A DNA stretch of 64,000 nucleotides from an uncultured Methanomicrobiales archaeon (GTDB lineage Archaea; Halobacteriota; Methanomicrobia; Methanomicrobiales; Methanospirillaceae): the NCBI GenBank assembly GCA_903832665.1, contig CAILCG010000016.1, positions 124,001 to 188,000 of the forward strand, in the 5' to 3' direction. Below are positions 1 through 11,100 of the stretch, piece by piece. A model generated the notes under the pieces. It did not search any database. It was given only the letters and a program-made list of their open reading frames with translations, and was not told where the DNA came from. Within the stretch, counting starts at the first letter, position 1, and each line of letters opens with the position of its first letter. The position numbers and the translations under genes are program-made.

Positions 1-1438
1 CGCTGGACTCGAAGTCCTTCGTATCATCAACGAGCCCACCGCAAGTGCTCTTGCGTACGGCATTGACAAGGAACAGGATGCCACGGTCCTGGTCTATGAT
101 CTTGGCGGCGGTACCTTCGATGTGTCTATCCTCACGCTAGGGGATGGCGTCTTTGAAGTGAAATCCACCGCTGGGAATAATCACCTGGGTGGCGATGATT
201 TCGACCAGCGGGTAACTGATTACCTGGTAGAAGAGTTCAAAAAGAAAGAGGGCATCGACCTGCGCACGGATCCCTATGCCATGCAGAGACTGCGGGATGC
301 CTCAGAGAATGCAAAGATTGAGCTCTCCCAGCGCCAGAGCACCAACATCAACCTGCCGTACATTACGCAGGACAAGAGCGGCCCGAAGTTCTTAAACATC
401 GATCTCACCAAGGCCAAGCTCGAACAGTTGATCGGTGACCTGGTCGAATCGACCGTTGGCCCGGTCAAGCAGGCACTCAGCGATGCGAAGCTTGAGGCTA
501 AAGATATCGATCACGTCTTACTTGTTGGCGGTTCAACCCGTGTCCCGATGGTCCAGGATACCGTGAAGAAATTGCTCGGAAAAGAACCCGACAAGGGACT
601 CAACCCGGATGAATGCGTAGCTCTGGGCGCTGGTATCCAGGGTGCCGTGCTAACCGGGGAGACAAAAGATATTGTGCTCCTGGACGTCACCCCCCTCACC
701 CTGGGTATCGAGACACTTGGCGGCATTGCAACCAAGCTCATCGAGCGCAACACCACCATCCCGACCCGCAAAAGCCAGATCTTCTCAACAGCAGCAGACG
801 GCCAGACCAGTGTCGAGATCCATGTAGTCCAGGGAGAACGTGCACTGGCAAAAGACAACTTCACGCTCGGCAAGTTCCAGTTGACCGGCATTCCCCCGGC
901 TCCCCGGGGCATTCCCCAGGTTGAAGTCACCTTCGATATCGATTCCAATGGTATCATTCACGTCTCTGCCAAGGATCTTGGTACCGGCAACCAGCAGAAC
1001 ATCTCGATCAAAGGAGACAAGAAACTCTCTGATGAAGACATCAAGAAGATGATGGATGCTGCAAAGACCTTCGAGAATGAAGACAAGCAGAAGCGCGACG
1101 AGATCGAACTCCACAACCAGGCCGATACCGCTGTCTTTACCGCTGAGAAGATGCTCAAGGAAAGCGGCGACAAGCTTGATGCTGAAGACAAGCAGAAAGT
1201 TGAAGAGAGTGCTGCTGCTGTTAAAAAAGCGCTGGCAGACGATAATCTCGATGAGATCAAGAAGACCATGGAAGCACTCACCGAAGCAGTATATGCTGTG
1301 ACGACAAAGATCTACCAGAAAGTCCAGGCAGAGCAGGCCGCCCAGCAGCAGTCTGCGGGTGCCGGTGCTCCGCCAAACCCGGAAGCCAAAGACGATGACA
1401 ATGTCGTCAATGCAGATTACAAGGTAAAAGAAGAGTGA
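1..1438 (+). CDS. dnaK: Molecular chaperone DnaK (Hsp70), 5' end outside window
   Basis: This is an ATP-dependent cytoplasmic chaperone that binds unfolded segments and works with DnaJ and GrpE. The window opens inside the gene: codons run in frame from base 2, giving 478 visible residues. The first of these match the Hsp70 nucleotide-binding domain, including the phosphate-binding stretch [10 protein letters not shown], and further on [13 protein letters not shown]. The beta-sandwich substrate domain follows ([14 protein letters not shown]), then the helical lid and an acidic, Ala/Gln-rich tail that ends KVKEE. About 120-140 N-terminal residues are missing because of the window edge, not through damage. 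dnaJ starts 8 bp after the TGA stop, so the two are very likely one operon, with grpE expected upstream. Hsp70 is not universal in archaea; in methanogens it is generally thought to have come from bacteria. Confidence 0.97.
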   Translation, partial: AGLEVLRIINEPTASALAYGIDKEQDATVLVYDLGGGTFDVSILTLGDGVFEVKSTAGNNHLGGDDFDQRVTDYLVEEFKKKEGIDLRTDPYAMQRLRDASENAKIELSQRQSTNINLPYITQDKSGPKFLNIDLTKAKLEQLIGDLVESTVGPVKQALSDAKLEAKDIDHVLLVGGSTRVPMVQDTVKKLLGKEPDKGLNPDECVALGAGIQGAVLTGETKDIVLLDVTPLTLGIETLGGIATKLIERNTTIPTRKSQIFSTAADGQTSVEIHVVQGERALAKDNFTLGKFQLTGIPPAPRGIPQVEVTFDIDSNGIIHVSAKDLGTGNQQNISIKGDKKLSDEDIKKMMDAAKTFENEDKQKRDEIELHNQADTAVFTAEKMLKESGDKLDAEDKQKVEESAAAVKKALADDNLDEIKKTMEALTEAVYAVTTKIYQKVQAEQAAQQQSAGAGAPPNPEAKDDDNVVNADYKVKEE

Positions 1439-1446
1439 ATTAACCT

Positions 1447-2571
1447 ATGGGCGCAGGAGATTATTACGACACACTCGGCATACCCCGGAATGCCGATGAG
1501 AAAGAAGTAAAGAAAGCATACCGCAACCTCGCCCGTAAATATCACCCGGATGTCTGCAAAGAACCGGGAGCAGAAGATAAGTTCAAGAAGATCAACGAAG
1601 CCTACAGCGTACTTTCTGACGAGCAGAAGAAAAGCCAGTACGACAATATGGGCCACGAAACGTTCACGAACGCTTCGAAGGGCTCGTACACCGGAGGTGG
1701 GCAGAGTGGCGGAGGCTTCTCTTCCGACTTCTCCGGCTTCGGGGATATTTTTGATTTTTTCGGTGGAGGGCAGCGGCGATCAGGACCTCAGCCGGGTGCA
1801 GATCTTCTCATGCGCATCCAGATCGGGCTGGAGGATGCCGTTTCGGGTATCGATCGCGAGATCGAAGTGATGCACACTGAACCCTGTGCAGCCTGCAGCG
1901 GTTCGGGAAGCGAGAACAAACGCCTCAACGTATGCCCCCGATGCGGGGGAACCGGGCAGATGCGACAGACGGCCAACTCTGCGTTTGGCCAGTTTGTCCG
2001 CATGACTCCCTGCACCCAGTGTGGGGGGAAAGGAAAGATCCCCGAGAAAATGTGCAAAGACTGCCGGGGCTCGGGACATACCCGAGTAAAGAGAAAAATT
2101 TCCATCCACATCCCGGCCGGGATTGATAATGGCATGCGGCTCCGGATGGAGGGGTACGGGGAGGCCGGAGATTACGGTGCAGCCAATGGTGACCTGTTCA
2201 TAGAAGTTTATGTCCAGACGCATGACCGGTTCGTACGAACAGGCGATAATCTTGAGACTACCATTGAGATAAGTCCCGCACAGGCGGCCCTGGGAACCTC
2301 CATGGAGATTGAGACAATCGACAAACGTCATATCGATCTCAAGGTGCCGGCAGGAATTCAGTATAATACCGCACTGAAGATCGGCGGCGAAGGAGTGAAA
2401 CGCCGCGATCATCCCGGTGATCTGCTCGTGCGGATAAAGATCGTTACGCCAAAATCCCTGAGTAACGAACAAAAAGAGCTCTACCAGAAACTTGCCGATC
2501 TCGAAGGCAGTTCAACTGCTGGCGGCGGTTTTTTCTCGGGTATCATGGGAAAGAAAAAAGGGAAAAAGTAA
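1447..2571 (+). CDS. dnaJ: Chaperone DnaJ (Hsp40, type I)
   Basis: This is the co-chaperone that stimulates the DnaK ATPase and hands it substrates. The 374 residues show the full type I layout. The J domain covers about residues 5-70 with the HPD signature at residues 33-35. It is followed by a Gly/Phe-rich linker around residues 75-115. The zinc-finger domain has four CxxCxGxG-type motifs ([32 protein letters not shown]), and two C-terminal beta domains follow. The C-terminus ends in a Lys-rich stretch. It lies 8 bp downstream of dnaK and is surely co-transcribed with it. The upstream ribosome-binding site is weak, which fits translational coupling. Length and motif order are normal and nothing is missing. 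Confidence 0.97.
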   Translation: MGAGDYYDTLGIPRNADEKEVKKAYRNLARKYHPDVCKEPGAEDKFKKINEAYSVLSDEQKKSQYDNMGHETFTNASKGSYTGGGQSGGGFSSDFSGFGDIFDFFGGGQRRSGPQPGADLLMRIQIGLEDAVSGIDREIEVMHTEPCAACSGSGSENKRLNVCPRCGGTGQMRQTANSAFGQFVRMTPCTQCGGKGKIPEKMCKDCRGSGHTRVKRKISIHIPAGIDNGMRLRMEGYGEAGDYGAANGDLFIEVYVQTHDRFVRTGDNLETTIEISPAQAALGTSMEIETIDKRHIDLKVPAGIQYNTALKIGGEGVKRRDHPGDLLVRIKIVTPKSLSNEQKELYQKLADLEGSSTAGGGFFSGIMGKKKGKK

Positions 2572-2574
2572 ATT

Positions 2575-2592
2575 CCCGGATTTTTTTTTTTG
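2575..2592 (+). terminator. T-tract terminator after dnaKJ
   Basis: An uninterrupted run of eleven T residues (2581-2591) follows the dnaJ stop codon within 20 bases. Oligo-T tracts without a strong stem are typical archaeal terminators. The next gene has its own spacer of about 60 bases. Confidence 0.6.
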
Positions 2593-2650
2593 AAATCATC
2601 ACCCGCTTTTTGCGCACCTATTTTTAATCACCGCATGCAATGAGATATCG

Positions 2651-3619
2651 ATGAAGCTGCTCTTTGAGATCTCAGGTGAGAACCCGACCCTGCCATTTGC
2701 TGAACTTGCCTGTGTCGGTACCATTCTTGAAGAGCGACTGCAGGTAGCGGTTGCTGAGTGTCCTCACCCGGACCAGGCAAAGCGGCTTGCCATGACACAG
2801 GTCGTACTCGAGTACCTGGGGGAATGCAAACCCACCATCCCTTCATTCCGGGACCTGCTCAAAGACCTGGCAATCACTTCTTCCGGCACATTCGCCGGCA
2901 GGGCCAAAAAGATCCACCCCGGGAGTAATGAACATAATCCCTCTTCGCAACGGGAGTTTGAACGGTTGATCGGCGATATGATCTCCGGCCCGGTCTCGCT
3001 GGACAACCCCGAAACTGAGTATCGAGCCATACTCTCTGAGGACCGATGTTATTTCGGAAAAGTACTCTACTCGATCGATCGTTCCGGGTATGATGCGAGA
3101 AATCCGGGGAAACGGGACTTCTTTCACCCGGGGGTAATGATGCCGCGAATGGCCCGGACGCTGGCAAATATTGCCGGAGTGCAGTCCGGGGATTCGGTTC
3201 TCGATCCCTTCTGCGGAACCGGTGGCATCCTTATCGAGGCAGAGTTGTTGGGAGCGCTTGCTATTGGCAGCGATTTCGATCCCCTGATGGTGCAGGGAAG
3301 CCGGCAGAATATAGGTCAGGCATCCCTGATGCGTGCGGACGCCACCCGGTTACCCTTACGGGATCATTCGATCGACTCGGTTGTCACCGACCTGCCGTAT
3401 GGCCAGTCGGTCTGTATCAAAAAAGCAGACACCATGGATAACCTCTATGCCGACGCCCTGGATGAGATCAACCGCGTATTAAAACGAGGGCGGCGGGCAG
3501 TTGTGGTGACGCACAAGGATATTTCCGCCATCGCCCGCCAGCACATGACGGTGTACCAGCAGCACGAACAGCGCGTGCACAAGAGTCTTACCCGTCGCGT
3601 CCTGGTTCTCGGCCACTGA
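2651..3619 (+). CDS. tRNA (guanine(10)-N2)-dimethyltransferase, Trm-G10 type
   Basis: This SAM-dependent enzyme methylates G10 of tRNA in archaea. The 322-residue protein has an N-terminal THUMP-like region (about residues 1-140). A Rossmann methyltransferase domain follows, with the SAM-binding motif VLDPFCGTGGILIEA (about residues 185-200), an acidic residue on the next strand (GSDFD) and the catalytic DLPYGQS motif, a variant of the (D/N)PPY motif of N-methyltransferases. The phrase HPGVMMPRMARTLANIA ahead of the SAM motif is also typical of this family. The ATG at 2651 places the THUMP start correctly. The gene stands alone between the dnaKJ terminator and a TPR gene. Annotation as Trm-G10 is well supported by motif order; a related RNA guanine methyltransferase is the alternative. 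Confidence 0.88.
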   Translation: MKLLFEISGENPTLPFAELACVGTILEERLQVAVAECPHPDQAKRLAMTQVVLEYLGECKPTIPSFRDLLKDLAITSSGTFAGRAKKIHPGSNEHNPSSQREFERLIGDMISGPVSLDNPETEYRAILSEDRCYFGKVLYSIDRSGYDARNPGKRDFFHPGVMMPRMARTLANIAGVQSGDSVLDPFCGTGGILIEAELLGALAIGSDFDPLMVQGSRQNIGQASLMRADATRLPLRDHSIDSVVTDLPYGQSVCIKKADTMDNLYADALDEINRVLKRGRRAVVVTHKDISAIARQHMTVYQQHEQRVHKSLTRRVLVLGH

Positions 3620-3625
3620 TTCGCA

Positions 3626-3636
3626 CTTTTTTAAAG
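3626..3636 (+). promoter_or_regulatory. TATA-like promoter element for the TPR gene at 3679
   Basis: The AT-rich box CTTTTTTAAAG lies about 45 bases before the ATG at 3679. Archaeal TATA boxes sit roughly 25 bases before the start of transcription, which would leave a leader of about 20 bases. Supported by sequence shape only. Confidence 0.35.
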
Positions 3637-3678
3637 AATTATTTATGGTGCATCCATGCCAGATATGATACGATAGTT

Positions 3679-4326
3679 ATGTCCACCAAAAAAATACTGT
3701 GCATGGGATTTTTCATTCTCCTTCTCCTCATACTTTGCACCCTGCCGGTCCTGGCATATTCCCAGGAAGCGACGGATAAATACGCCCAAGGAAATGCCCT
3801 GATGAAAAATAAAAATTATACCCAGGCAATCGAGGCGTATGAAGATGCGATCTCCCTGGCCCCGGATTATTTTGAAGCCTGGAATGGTAAGGCAGATGCC
3901 CTGAACCGGGTCCAGCGCTTTACCGAAGCACTTGCTGCATCGAATACGACACTGGCATTGAACCCCGACTATGTGCAGGGATGGATCAACCGGGGCTATA
4001 TCCTCTATAATCTTGGACAGACGGATAATGAACTCAAAGCCTATGACAAAGCCATCTCCATCGATCCCTCCAGCCCCGCTGCCTGGTTCAACCGGGGCTA
4101 TTCGCTTGCCGGCATGAAACGCTATGACGAAGCCCTCGCGGCATTTGATACCGTGAAGTCACTCGATCCCAACTATCCCAATCTTGCTGCAAACCGGCAT
4201 ATCGCAGAACAGAGTCGCGATGCGGCTACACCCTGGTATGTCAAAAATGCTCTCACGTTAGGAATCATCGCATTTTTTGCGATCGGTGCCATTGCGTGGT
4301 TCATTTCCGTGAGGAAAGAACACTAA
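3679..4326 (+). CDS. Small membrane-anchored TPR protein
   Basis: The 215-residue protein has an N-terminal signal or anchor segment (hydrophobic core residues about 9-25, ending near the sequence LAYSQ). Four consecutive 34-residue TPR units follow (about residues 32-167, each with the usual W/Y-G-A pattern and DP at the unit end), and a C-terminal hydrophobic helix (about residues 190-209) ends with RKEH. The topology suggests that the TPR array lies outside the membrane, tethered at the C-terminus. TPR arrays are protein-binding scaffolds; the partner is unknown. The gene is convergent with the giant TPR gene at 5101-19782, and its units are of the same general class, but the giant protein lacks signal and membrane segments. 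Function beyond scaffold is not assigned. Confidence 0.85.
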   Translation: MSTKKILCMGFFILLLLILCTLPVLAYSQEATDKYAQGNALMKNKNYTQAIEAYEDAISLAPDYFEAWNGKADALNRVQRFTEALAASNTTLALNPDYVQGWINRGYILYNLGQTDNELKAYDKAISIDPSSPAAWFNRGYSLAGMKRYDEALAAFDTVKSLDPNYPNLAANRHIAEQSRDAATPWYVKNALTLGIIAFFAIGAIAWFISVRKEH

Positions 4327-4344
4327 TTTTTTACACTGAAAAAA

Positions 4345-4505
4345 TGCACAGGACCGTATGGTCACACCCGAAACGTGAATATCGGTATCATCATCGAGTG
4401 TAATGATGATCCCCCGCCTCAGGGCCTCTCCGAGGCACGGCGGGGCAAGGAGGTTTCCTTCAATTTAATTTGTAGTCATTGATCCGCCGTGGAGGCGGCG
4501 AAGTT
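4345..4505 (-). repeat. Dispersed repeat family A, copy 1
   Basis: Read on the reverse strand, this copy holds the family A core: GGAAACCTCCTTGCCCCGCC, then GTGCCTCGGAGAGGCCCTGA, then GGCGGGGGATCATCATTACA. The core folds as CCCCGCC...GGCGGGG around an inner GCCTC/GAGGC stem. Related copies are at 21930, 22097, 44585 and 51340 on the plus strand, with a remnant near 55225. It lies in the 3' intergenic space between the convergent TPR genes and is about 60 bases from a family B copy. No protein is encoded. Confidence 0.75.
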
Positions 4506-4566
4506 TATCATAATTAAAAATGAGAGGAAAAAATTCTCGTAACACTCCTTACAACCACATTTTTAT

Positions 4567-4803
4567 GGGAAATCACCGATTTCCATTCAGTCCTCTTCTG
4601 GATATAAGAGGGTGACCCCCTCTCTCCCCCAGAGGGGGAGGCATCCCAAGGGGAGCATCCCCTTGACCCCCATTTCGGAAGTTCTTGTCGAATTTACGAG
4701 GTTATCGAAATATGGGGGATGCCCGAGCGGCGGGGGCGGAAGCACGAAGTGCGTGAGCCCCCAAGAGCGACTACTCAATTTCCCGCAAAGGTTTCTCCAG
4801 AAC
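4567..4803 (+). repeat. Dispersed MITE-like repeat family B, copy 1
   Basis: The copy runs from GGGAAATCACCG through the shared internal blocks CCCCCTCTCTCCCCCAGAGG, CATCCCAAGGGGAGCATCCC, GCCCGAGCGGCGGGGGCGGA and AGCACGAAGTGCGTGAGCCC to the 3' end GGTTTCTCCAG. The right terminal repeat is recognisable, while the left one is eroded. An open frame across it (4612-4911) follows the repeat, not a gene, because the same frame is broken in other copies. It sits between two convergent genes, so it causes no disruption. Confidence 0.75.
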
Positions 4804-5100
4804 AAAATTTTTCTCTACCCCTCTTTTTTTTATTGCATCATTGCGTTGAAAAGAATTTGTCAAAATCCGGTGCCATTTCGGCCAAATATTAAAAAAACCT
4901 CAGCCCAATGAAGAAGCACGTTTTTTCGAATATTTCCCGAGAATTTTTTTTTTAGACTGTGCTGAATCTCTGCGGGATCGAATTTAAAGCCAAAAAAACA
5001 TTTCGTAGCGTGACTCGTTCGGTGTGCCAACATAGGATCGTACGGTATACTTAAACTGACGGGAGAATACGTTCAAAAAAAAGCGGGTTGCTGAAAGGAA

Positions 5101-8100
5101 TTACCGGGATTTGTCATAACAGATCTTGGCTTCATCATGCTTGCCGATCGTATCCAGAATCCCACCGATATCCATCCAGACTTCTTTCCGGGTTGGATCA
5201 AGCTCCAGGGCATGCTTGAATGCGGTCAGGGCATCCTGGTATTTTTCCAGCTCTTTTAACGAGCGTCCCTGGTGAATCCATGCATCCACAAATTCCGGCT
5301 GGAGGGTGATCATATCGCTGTATGCCCCGACTGCCTCTTCATAGAGGCCGAGTGCATCAAGCGCACTGCCCTTGGTAAAGTGGGCAATGGAAAATGTCGG
5401 ATCGATGCTGATCGCCCGATCATACGAGATCAGGGCGGCTTTGTCTTTATTCTGACCTGCCAGGGACATCCCGTGACGGGTCCAGCCGACCACGTTCTCG
5501 GGATCGATGGCCAGACCCTGTTCATAGGAAGATTGTGCTTCCTTGAACTTCCCCAGGTCGTAAAAGGCATTTCCTTTGCCAATCCACGCTTCTGCCAGGG
5601 TCCCGTCCTGTTCGAGCGCCCGGTCATAGGCATCAATGGCATCGCGGGTCATGCCCAGTTCCGCCAAGGCTACTGCCTTGTGAACAAAGGTAGAGGCAGC
5701 ATGGTCGATCTCCAGGGCACGATCGTACGACTGGATGGCATCCCGGTACTGTTCGAGGCCCGCGTAGGCAATCCCCCGGTAGGCAAATGTCTCGGCAGAA
5801 CGGGGTTTATTCTCAAGTGCATGATTGTACGCAGTGATCGCTGCGTCAAGGTTACCGAGCTCTGCATAGGTCCTTCCCATCCAGAAGAACGCGGGAGAGC
5901 AGGTCGGGGTGATCTCTATCGTGTGCTCGAATGCGGCAAGCGCTCCTTCAAAATTACCCAGGGAGAAATATGCTCTTCCCTTTTCGTACAGGGCATCGGC
6001 AGATCCGGGATTTATTGCCAGTAATCGATCGAATGCCGCGATCGCACCCTTGAGATTATCGTTCTGGATCAGGGCAAGGCCTTTTTCATAGAGCGCCTCT
6101 TCAGAATCGGGCGTTATGGAAAGTGCTGCATCAAAGGCGGCAATCGCGTCATCGTACCGCTGGATCCGGGCAAGCGCAATACCCTTCTGCTGGTATGCCT
6201 CGCAGTACCGGGCATTGAGTTCAAGCGCCTTATCCAGTAATGCGATCGCATCCTCGTAGCGCTTCTGGAGAACCAGGGCTACTCCCTTCTGGTAGAATGC
6301 CTCCGTATAATCCGGCCGGTTTTCCAGGGCCAGGTCAAAAGCCTCGACCGCTTCAGTGAACCTCTTTAGCTGGATCAGGGCAATTCCCCGGTAGAGATAG
6401 GGGACCGCATAGGAGGATTCGATCGCAACTGCACGATCATAGCAGTCGAGTGCAGCATCGTAGCTGCCCAGGTGGGTCTCCGCGATGCCTCGATAGAGCC
6501 AGGAATCGGCAAACGTCCCATTTTGTGCAAGCGCCTTGTCAAAAGCAGTGATGGCTTCATGGTACATGGCGAGACCGGACAAGGCCTGCCCTTTCTGGAA
6601 GAATGCCTCAGAGCAGCGGGGACGGTACGAGAGGGCTGCATCCAGGTTCCGTATTGCTTCCTGGTACCTCCCCAGCCGGACATTCGAGACACCAAGGTGG
6701 TAATGAGCCTGTGCATCTTTTCCATCGATTCCCAGCGCTTTGTTATAACAATTGATCGCCTCGGGATCTTTTGACAACGCAGAGAGAGCAATGCCCTTGC
6801 CGGTCCAGATCATGCCTGCGGTCGGCCGAATCCGGAGCGCCGGATCGAATGCCCCGATTGCATCCTCGTACCGTCCCAGCCATATGAATGTCCGGCCCTT
6901 CTGGTACAGGGCATCGATATTTTTCGGTTCAATTAAAAGAGCATTTTCAAATGATACTGCCGCTTCCCGGTACATCCCCAGCTGGAAGAGCGAACGCCCC
7001 TTGTCAAAAAATGCCTGGGTGTAATCGGGACGAATCTGAAGTGCCCGAGCAAATGCTTCAATCGCATCTTCGTAGCCACCGAGCGCGAAGAGTGCACTGC
7101 CTTTCAGGTACCATGCCTCTGCATTGGAGGGATCGATCTCCAGTGTCTTGACGTACGCTTCAATGGCATCGTTGTACCGGTGGAGCTCTACCAGGGATCT
7201 CCCCCGGTGAAGCCATCCGTCAAGAGAACGCGGGCTGATGAGCAGCATCCTGTCAAAAGCTTCAATGGCATCAGCCTGGCGTCCGGTTGCCGCAAGGGAT
7301 AATCCCTTGTTGTAGTGGGCAAGGGGATTTCCTGCATCCAGGTCAATGTCCCGGTTGAAGGCAATTATTGCCTCTTCGTGCCGTCCCAGGTGTGCCAGTG
7401 CAAGGCCTTTTTCATAATGAACTGCAGCATAATTTTTCTCAAGGGTCAACGCTTTATCGAAGGTCTTGACGGCCTCCCGGTACATTCCAAGCGATGAGAG
7501 GGAGAGTCCCTTGTCATAGAACGCTTCGACAAACCCGGGATCTATCTCGAGTGCCAGGTCATGCTCCTTTGCGGCTTCTTCAAACCTGCCAAGGCGATAG
7601 AGGGCCTTTCCTTTGAAGTGATGGGACAGCGCGTGGGCAGGATCGAGCGAAAGGGCCTTGTTGTATACCGCGATCGCTTCCTTTGTCCGGTCAAGGAGAT
7701 CCAGGGAACGGGCTTTCTGGTACACTGCGGAAAAATTATCCGGCTGGATTCCCAGGCACCGATCGAATGCCACCAGTGCTTCGCTGTGCCGGGTGATCTT
7801 TGCAAGGATCAGCCCCAGTTCCAGCCATGCTTCAGCGTTTTCAGGGGTGAGGGTGAGCAGCTGCTCATAGGATTCTGCAGACCGGGTATAGTCACCTGCC
7901 TCAGCCAGGGCTGCGGATCGATAATAGAGCGCTGCGGTATCTCCGGGAGCAGAGACAAGCGATCCATCCAGGGCCCTGACTGCTTCTGCAAACTTTTTGA
8001 GGGTGAAGAGGGCGAGACCCTTTTCGTATAATGCACATGCATCCCAGGGTCTGAGTTCGAGAACCCTATCAAATGCCGGTATCGCATCTTCCATCCTGCC

Positions 8101-11100
8101 GAGAAGGGCATAGGCCCGGCCCTGTTCAAGGAAGGCCCGGGACGATTCCGGATTATAGGTAGCGGCTTGTGCAAACGCTTCTATCGCTTCTTCATAGTGC
8201 CCGAGCTGCAGGAGAACTGAACCCTTCTCTACCCATATAGCGGGGTTTTCAGAATCCAGGCGAAGTGCAGCATCAAAAGCAACTCCCGCATCTGCAATCC
8301 TCCCAAGAAGTACCAGCGATAACCCCATTTCATATGAGGGTTCAGACTGCCGGGGGAGATGTGCAGCAGCAGAGGCGAGAACTTCTGCGGCCTCAGTATG
8401 CCTGTCGAGGCGGGTCAGCGAGCGGCCTTTTTCAAAGAGAATTTCCCCATTTTCCGGCTCTCGCCCCAGGGCAATATCCAGGATGTGGATGGCATCTTCA
8501 TATTTCTCCAGTCTGCCCAGGGATCTTCCCTCCAAAAAGAGGAGGGGAATATTGAAGGGGTCGCCTGCACGAGCCCGTTCAAACGCTTCAACGGCCTCGG
8601 CGTACATATCCAGGCGTTCATATGCGATACCGGTATGATACCAGGAAACGGCATGTTCCGGTTCGTACGAGAGCATCCCGGCCAGAGTGGTAATCTCTTC
8701 ATCATACCGCCCGAGCTCCTCGAGAGCAAGCCCTTTGGCCAGGTATGCCCGGGTGAAACCGGGATCACAGGCGATCGTGCGGTCGAAGGAGAGTATGGCA
8801 TCCTCATGCCGGCCCAGTGCTTCATACGCACGACCCAGGGCAAAGTGCCCGTCCCGCTGGCTGTCATCGAGACTGAGTGCCTGCAGGAAGGCTGCAACGG
8901 CGTCATCGTAACGTGATAGCCGGAAGAATGCGCAGCCTTTCTCGAAGTGGGGATCATAGGTCTGCGGATTGAATCCGATCGCCTTTTCGAATGCATCTGC
9001 TGCTTTTTCATACTGCCGGGTCTCTGCCAGGGCACTACCCTTGCCATTCCAGACCTCGTAGTTGCCGCCATCAAGTTTGATTGCGGCATCGAACGCCACA
9101 ACGGCCTCCTTGAATTTTTTCAGCCGGGACAGTGCGAAGCCCTTGTGATAAAACGCCGGGGCATAGCTTGCATTCACCTTGAGACATTTATCAAAAGCGG
9201 TAACGGCTTCTTTGTACTGTGACAGGCGGAGATTTGCAAGACCGGTATCAAAAAACGCGGTATCAAAATGCGGATCAATTCCCGTTGCGCGTTCGAATGC
9301 GGTGATGGCATCGGTATCCCGGTTCAACTGGGTCAGGGCTACTCCTTTGTCATAACAGGCATTGGCATACTTCGGGTTAATGGCAAGGGCATGATCATAC
9401 GATGAGACTGCGTCATCAAATCTTCCCAGTTCAAAGAGGGCAATCCCCCGGTCATACCACCCGTTTGCCGAAGCGGGCCTGAGATCAAGGGCGCGCGTCA
9501 GGGCCTCAACTGCCGGCTCAAACTCCCCGGTCGAGAGATGTGCGCTCCCTTTCCTGAACCAGGCCTGGGCGCAGGCAGGATCTGCGGTAAGTACCTGTTC
9601 GAAACACTCAATTGCATCCCGGGTCTTTTCCAGTCCGAGATATGCTTTCCCTTTCCGGTACCATGCGGTACTGTTCCCGGGTTCCAGTGCAAGGGACCGG
9701 TCAAAGGCTTCCAGGGACTCGGCATACCGCTCGCATTCATACAACGTGCTTCCTTTCAGGATCCAGACGTCGGCGCGGTTATTCTCCCTATCCAGTGCGG
9801 ATTCGATCGGGACCAGAGCTTCGGTAAACCGCTGGAGTTTTGTAAGGGCGAGGGCACGCTGGTACATCACCGTTGCATCTTCAGGGGTCAATTCCAGCAT
9901 CTTATCAAAAACCTGGAGGGCAATTTCATATTTGCCAAGCTGCATATAGGCCAGGCCGGACTGGTAGATCGCGTCATGAATCGAAGAATCGTGGGTAAGG
10001 GCGATCTTGAATTCCTTTATCGCCTTTTCATATTTTCCAGTCGCATTTAAGGCAAGTCCTTTCTGGTAATGTGCTCCTGCATGCTCGGGAAGATACTGGA
10101 GAGTATAATCGAAGGATTTTATCGCTTCGGGATAATTCCTGAGGCAGGCAAGGGCAAGACCTCTTCCATAGGCCGCATCGGCAAACGTGGAATCGAAGGA
10201 TAGCGTGAGATCGAAGGCTGCAACAGCATCTTCATTTAGTCCCTGCGCAAAAAGCGCCTGACCTTTACCGAATGCGGCGTGAGCATCTTTTGGACTCATT
10301 TCCAGGGTCCGGTTAAACGCCTCGACAGCTCCGGTGAAGTCCCCCAGTAAAACCTGCACCTGTCCTTTCTCGAACCAGGTAGCTGCATCTTCCGGTGAGA
10401 ATTCTATCGAGCGGTTCAGGGAATCCAAAGCATCCTGGTACCGGCTGCACATGAGAAGTGAGTGTGCCCGGTTGAACTGTATTCGGGCATCATCCTGACC
10501 AAGGGTAATTGCGTGATCGAAAGCCACAACCGCATCCCCATGGCGTTCAAGGGTCGCCAGGGCGAGTCCTTTCTGATAGGCGGCATCAGCGAGACAGGGA
10601 TTGAATTCAAGGGTGAGATCGAATGCCGGAATCGCCTCTTCAAACCGCTGAAGATTTATTAACGCGAGCGCCCGTTGATACATGACGATGGGATCGGCAG
10701 GAGTAAGGTCCAACATCCGATCAAAATATCGAAGGGCATTTTCAGGATCCCCCAGTTGTACACAGGCTAAACCAGACCGATAGATTGCATCATGGATTGA
10801 AGGGTCGAGATCCAATGCGGCCTTGAATTCCTTTATTGATTTCTTGAATTTTCCCTGTGCGAAAAGCGAAAGTCCTTTCTGGTAGTGCGCTCCGGCATGC
10901 GCAGGAAGATAGTCGATCGTATAATCAAATGATTTTATCGCTTCTGAATAGTTTTCCTGGCGGACAAGGGTTAGGCCTTTTCCATAGGCTGCATCAATGA
11001 AGGTCGAATCAAGGGACAATGCAAGATCAAAGGCAACAATGGCGTCATCGTCCCGTTTCAGTGCCGCTAATGCCTGGCCCTTTCCAAATGCTGCATGGGC

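Noticed and set aside
4612-4911. A 99-codon frame, with similar frames at 51082-51297 and 62130-62426, as possible small proteins
   Set aside because: They lie inside family B copies and share sequence only because the DNA repeat is conserved. The frames differ between copies and there are no ribosome-binding sites.
5272-6024. Long plus-strand frames (for example 250 codons) across the giant TPR gene
   Set aside because: They are shadows of the TPR codon pattern, recur at TPR periodicity and contain no known domain.
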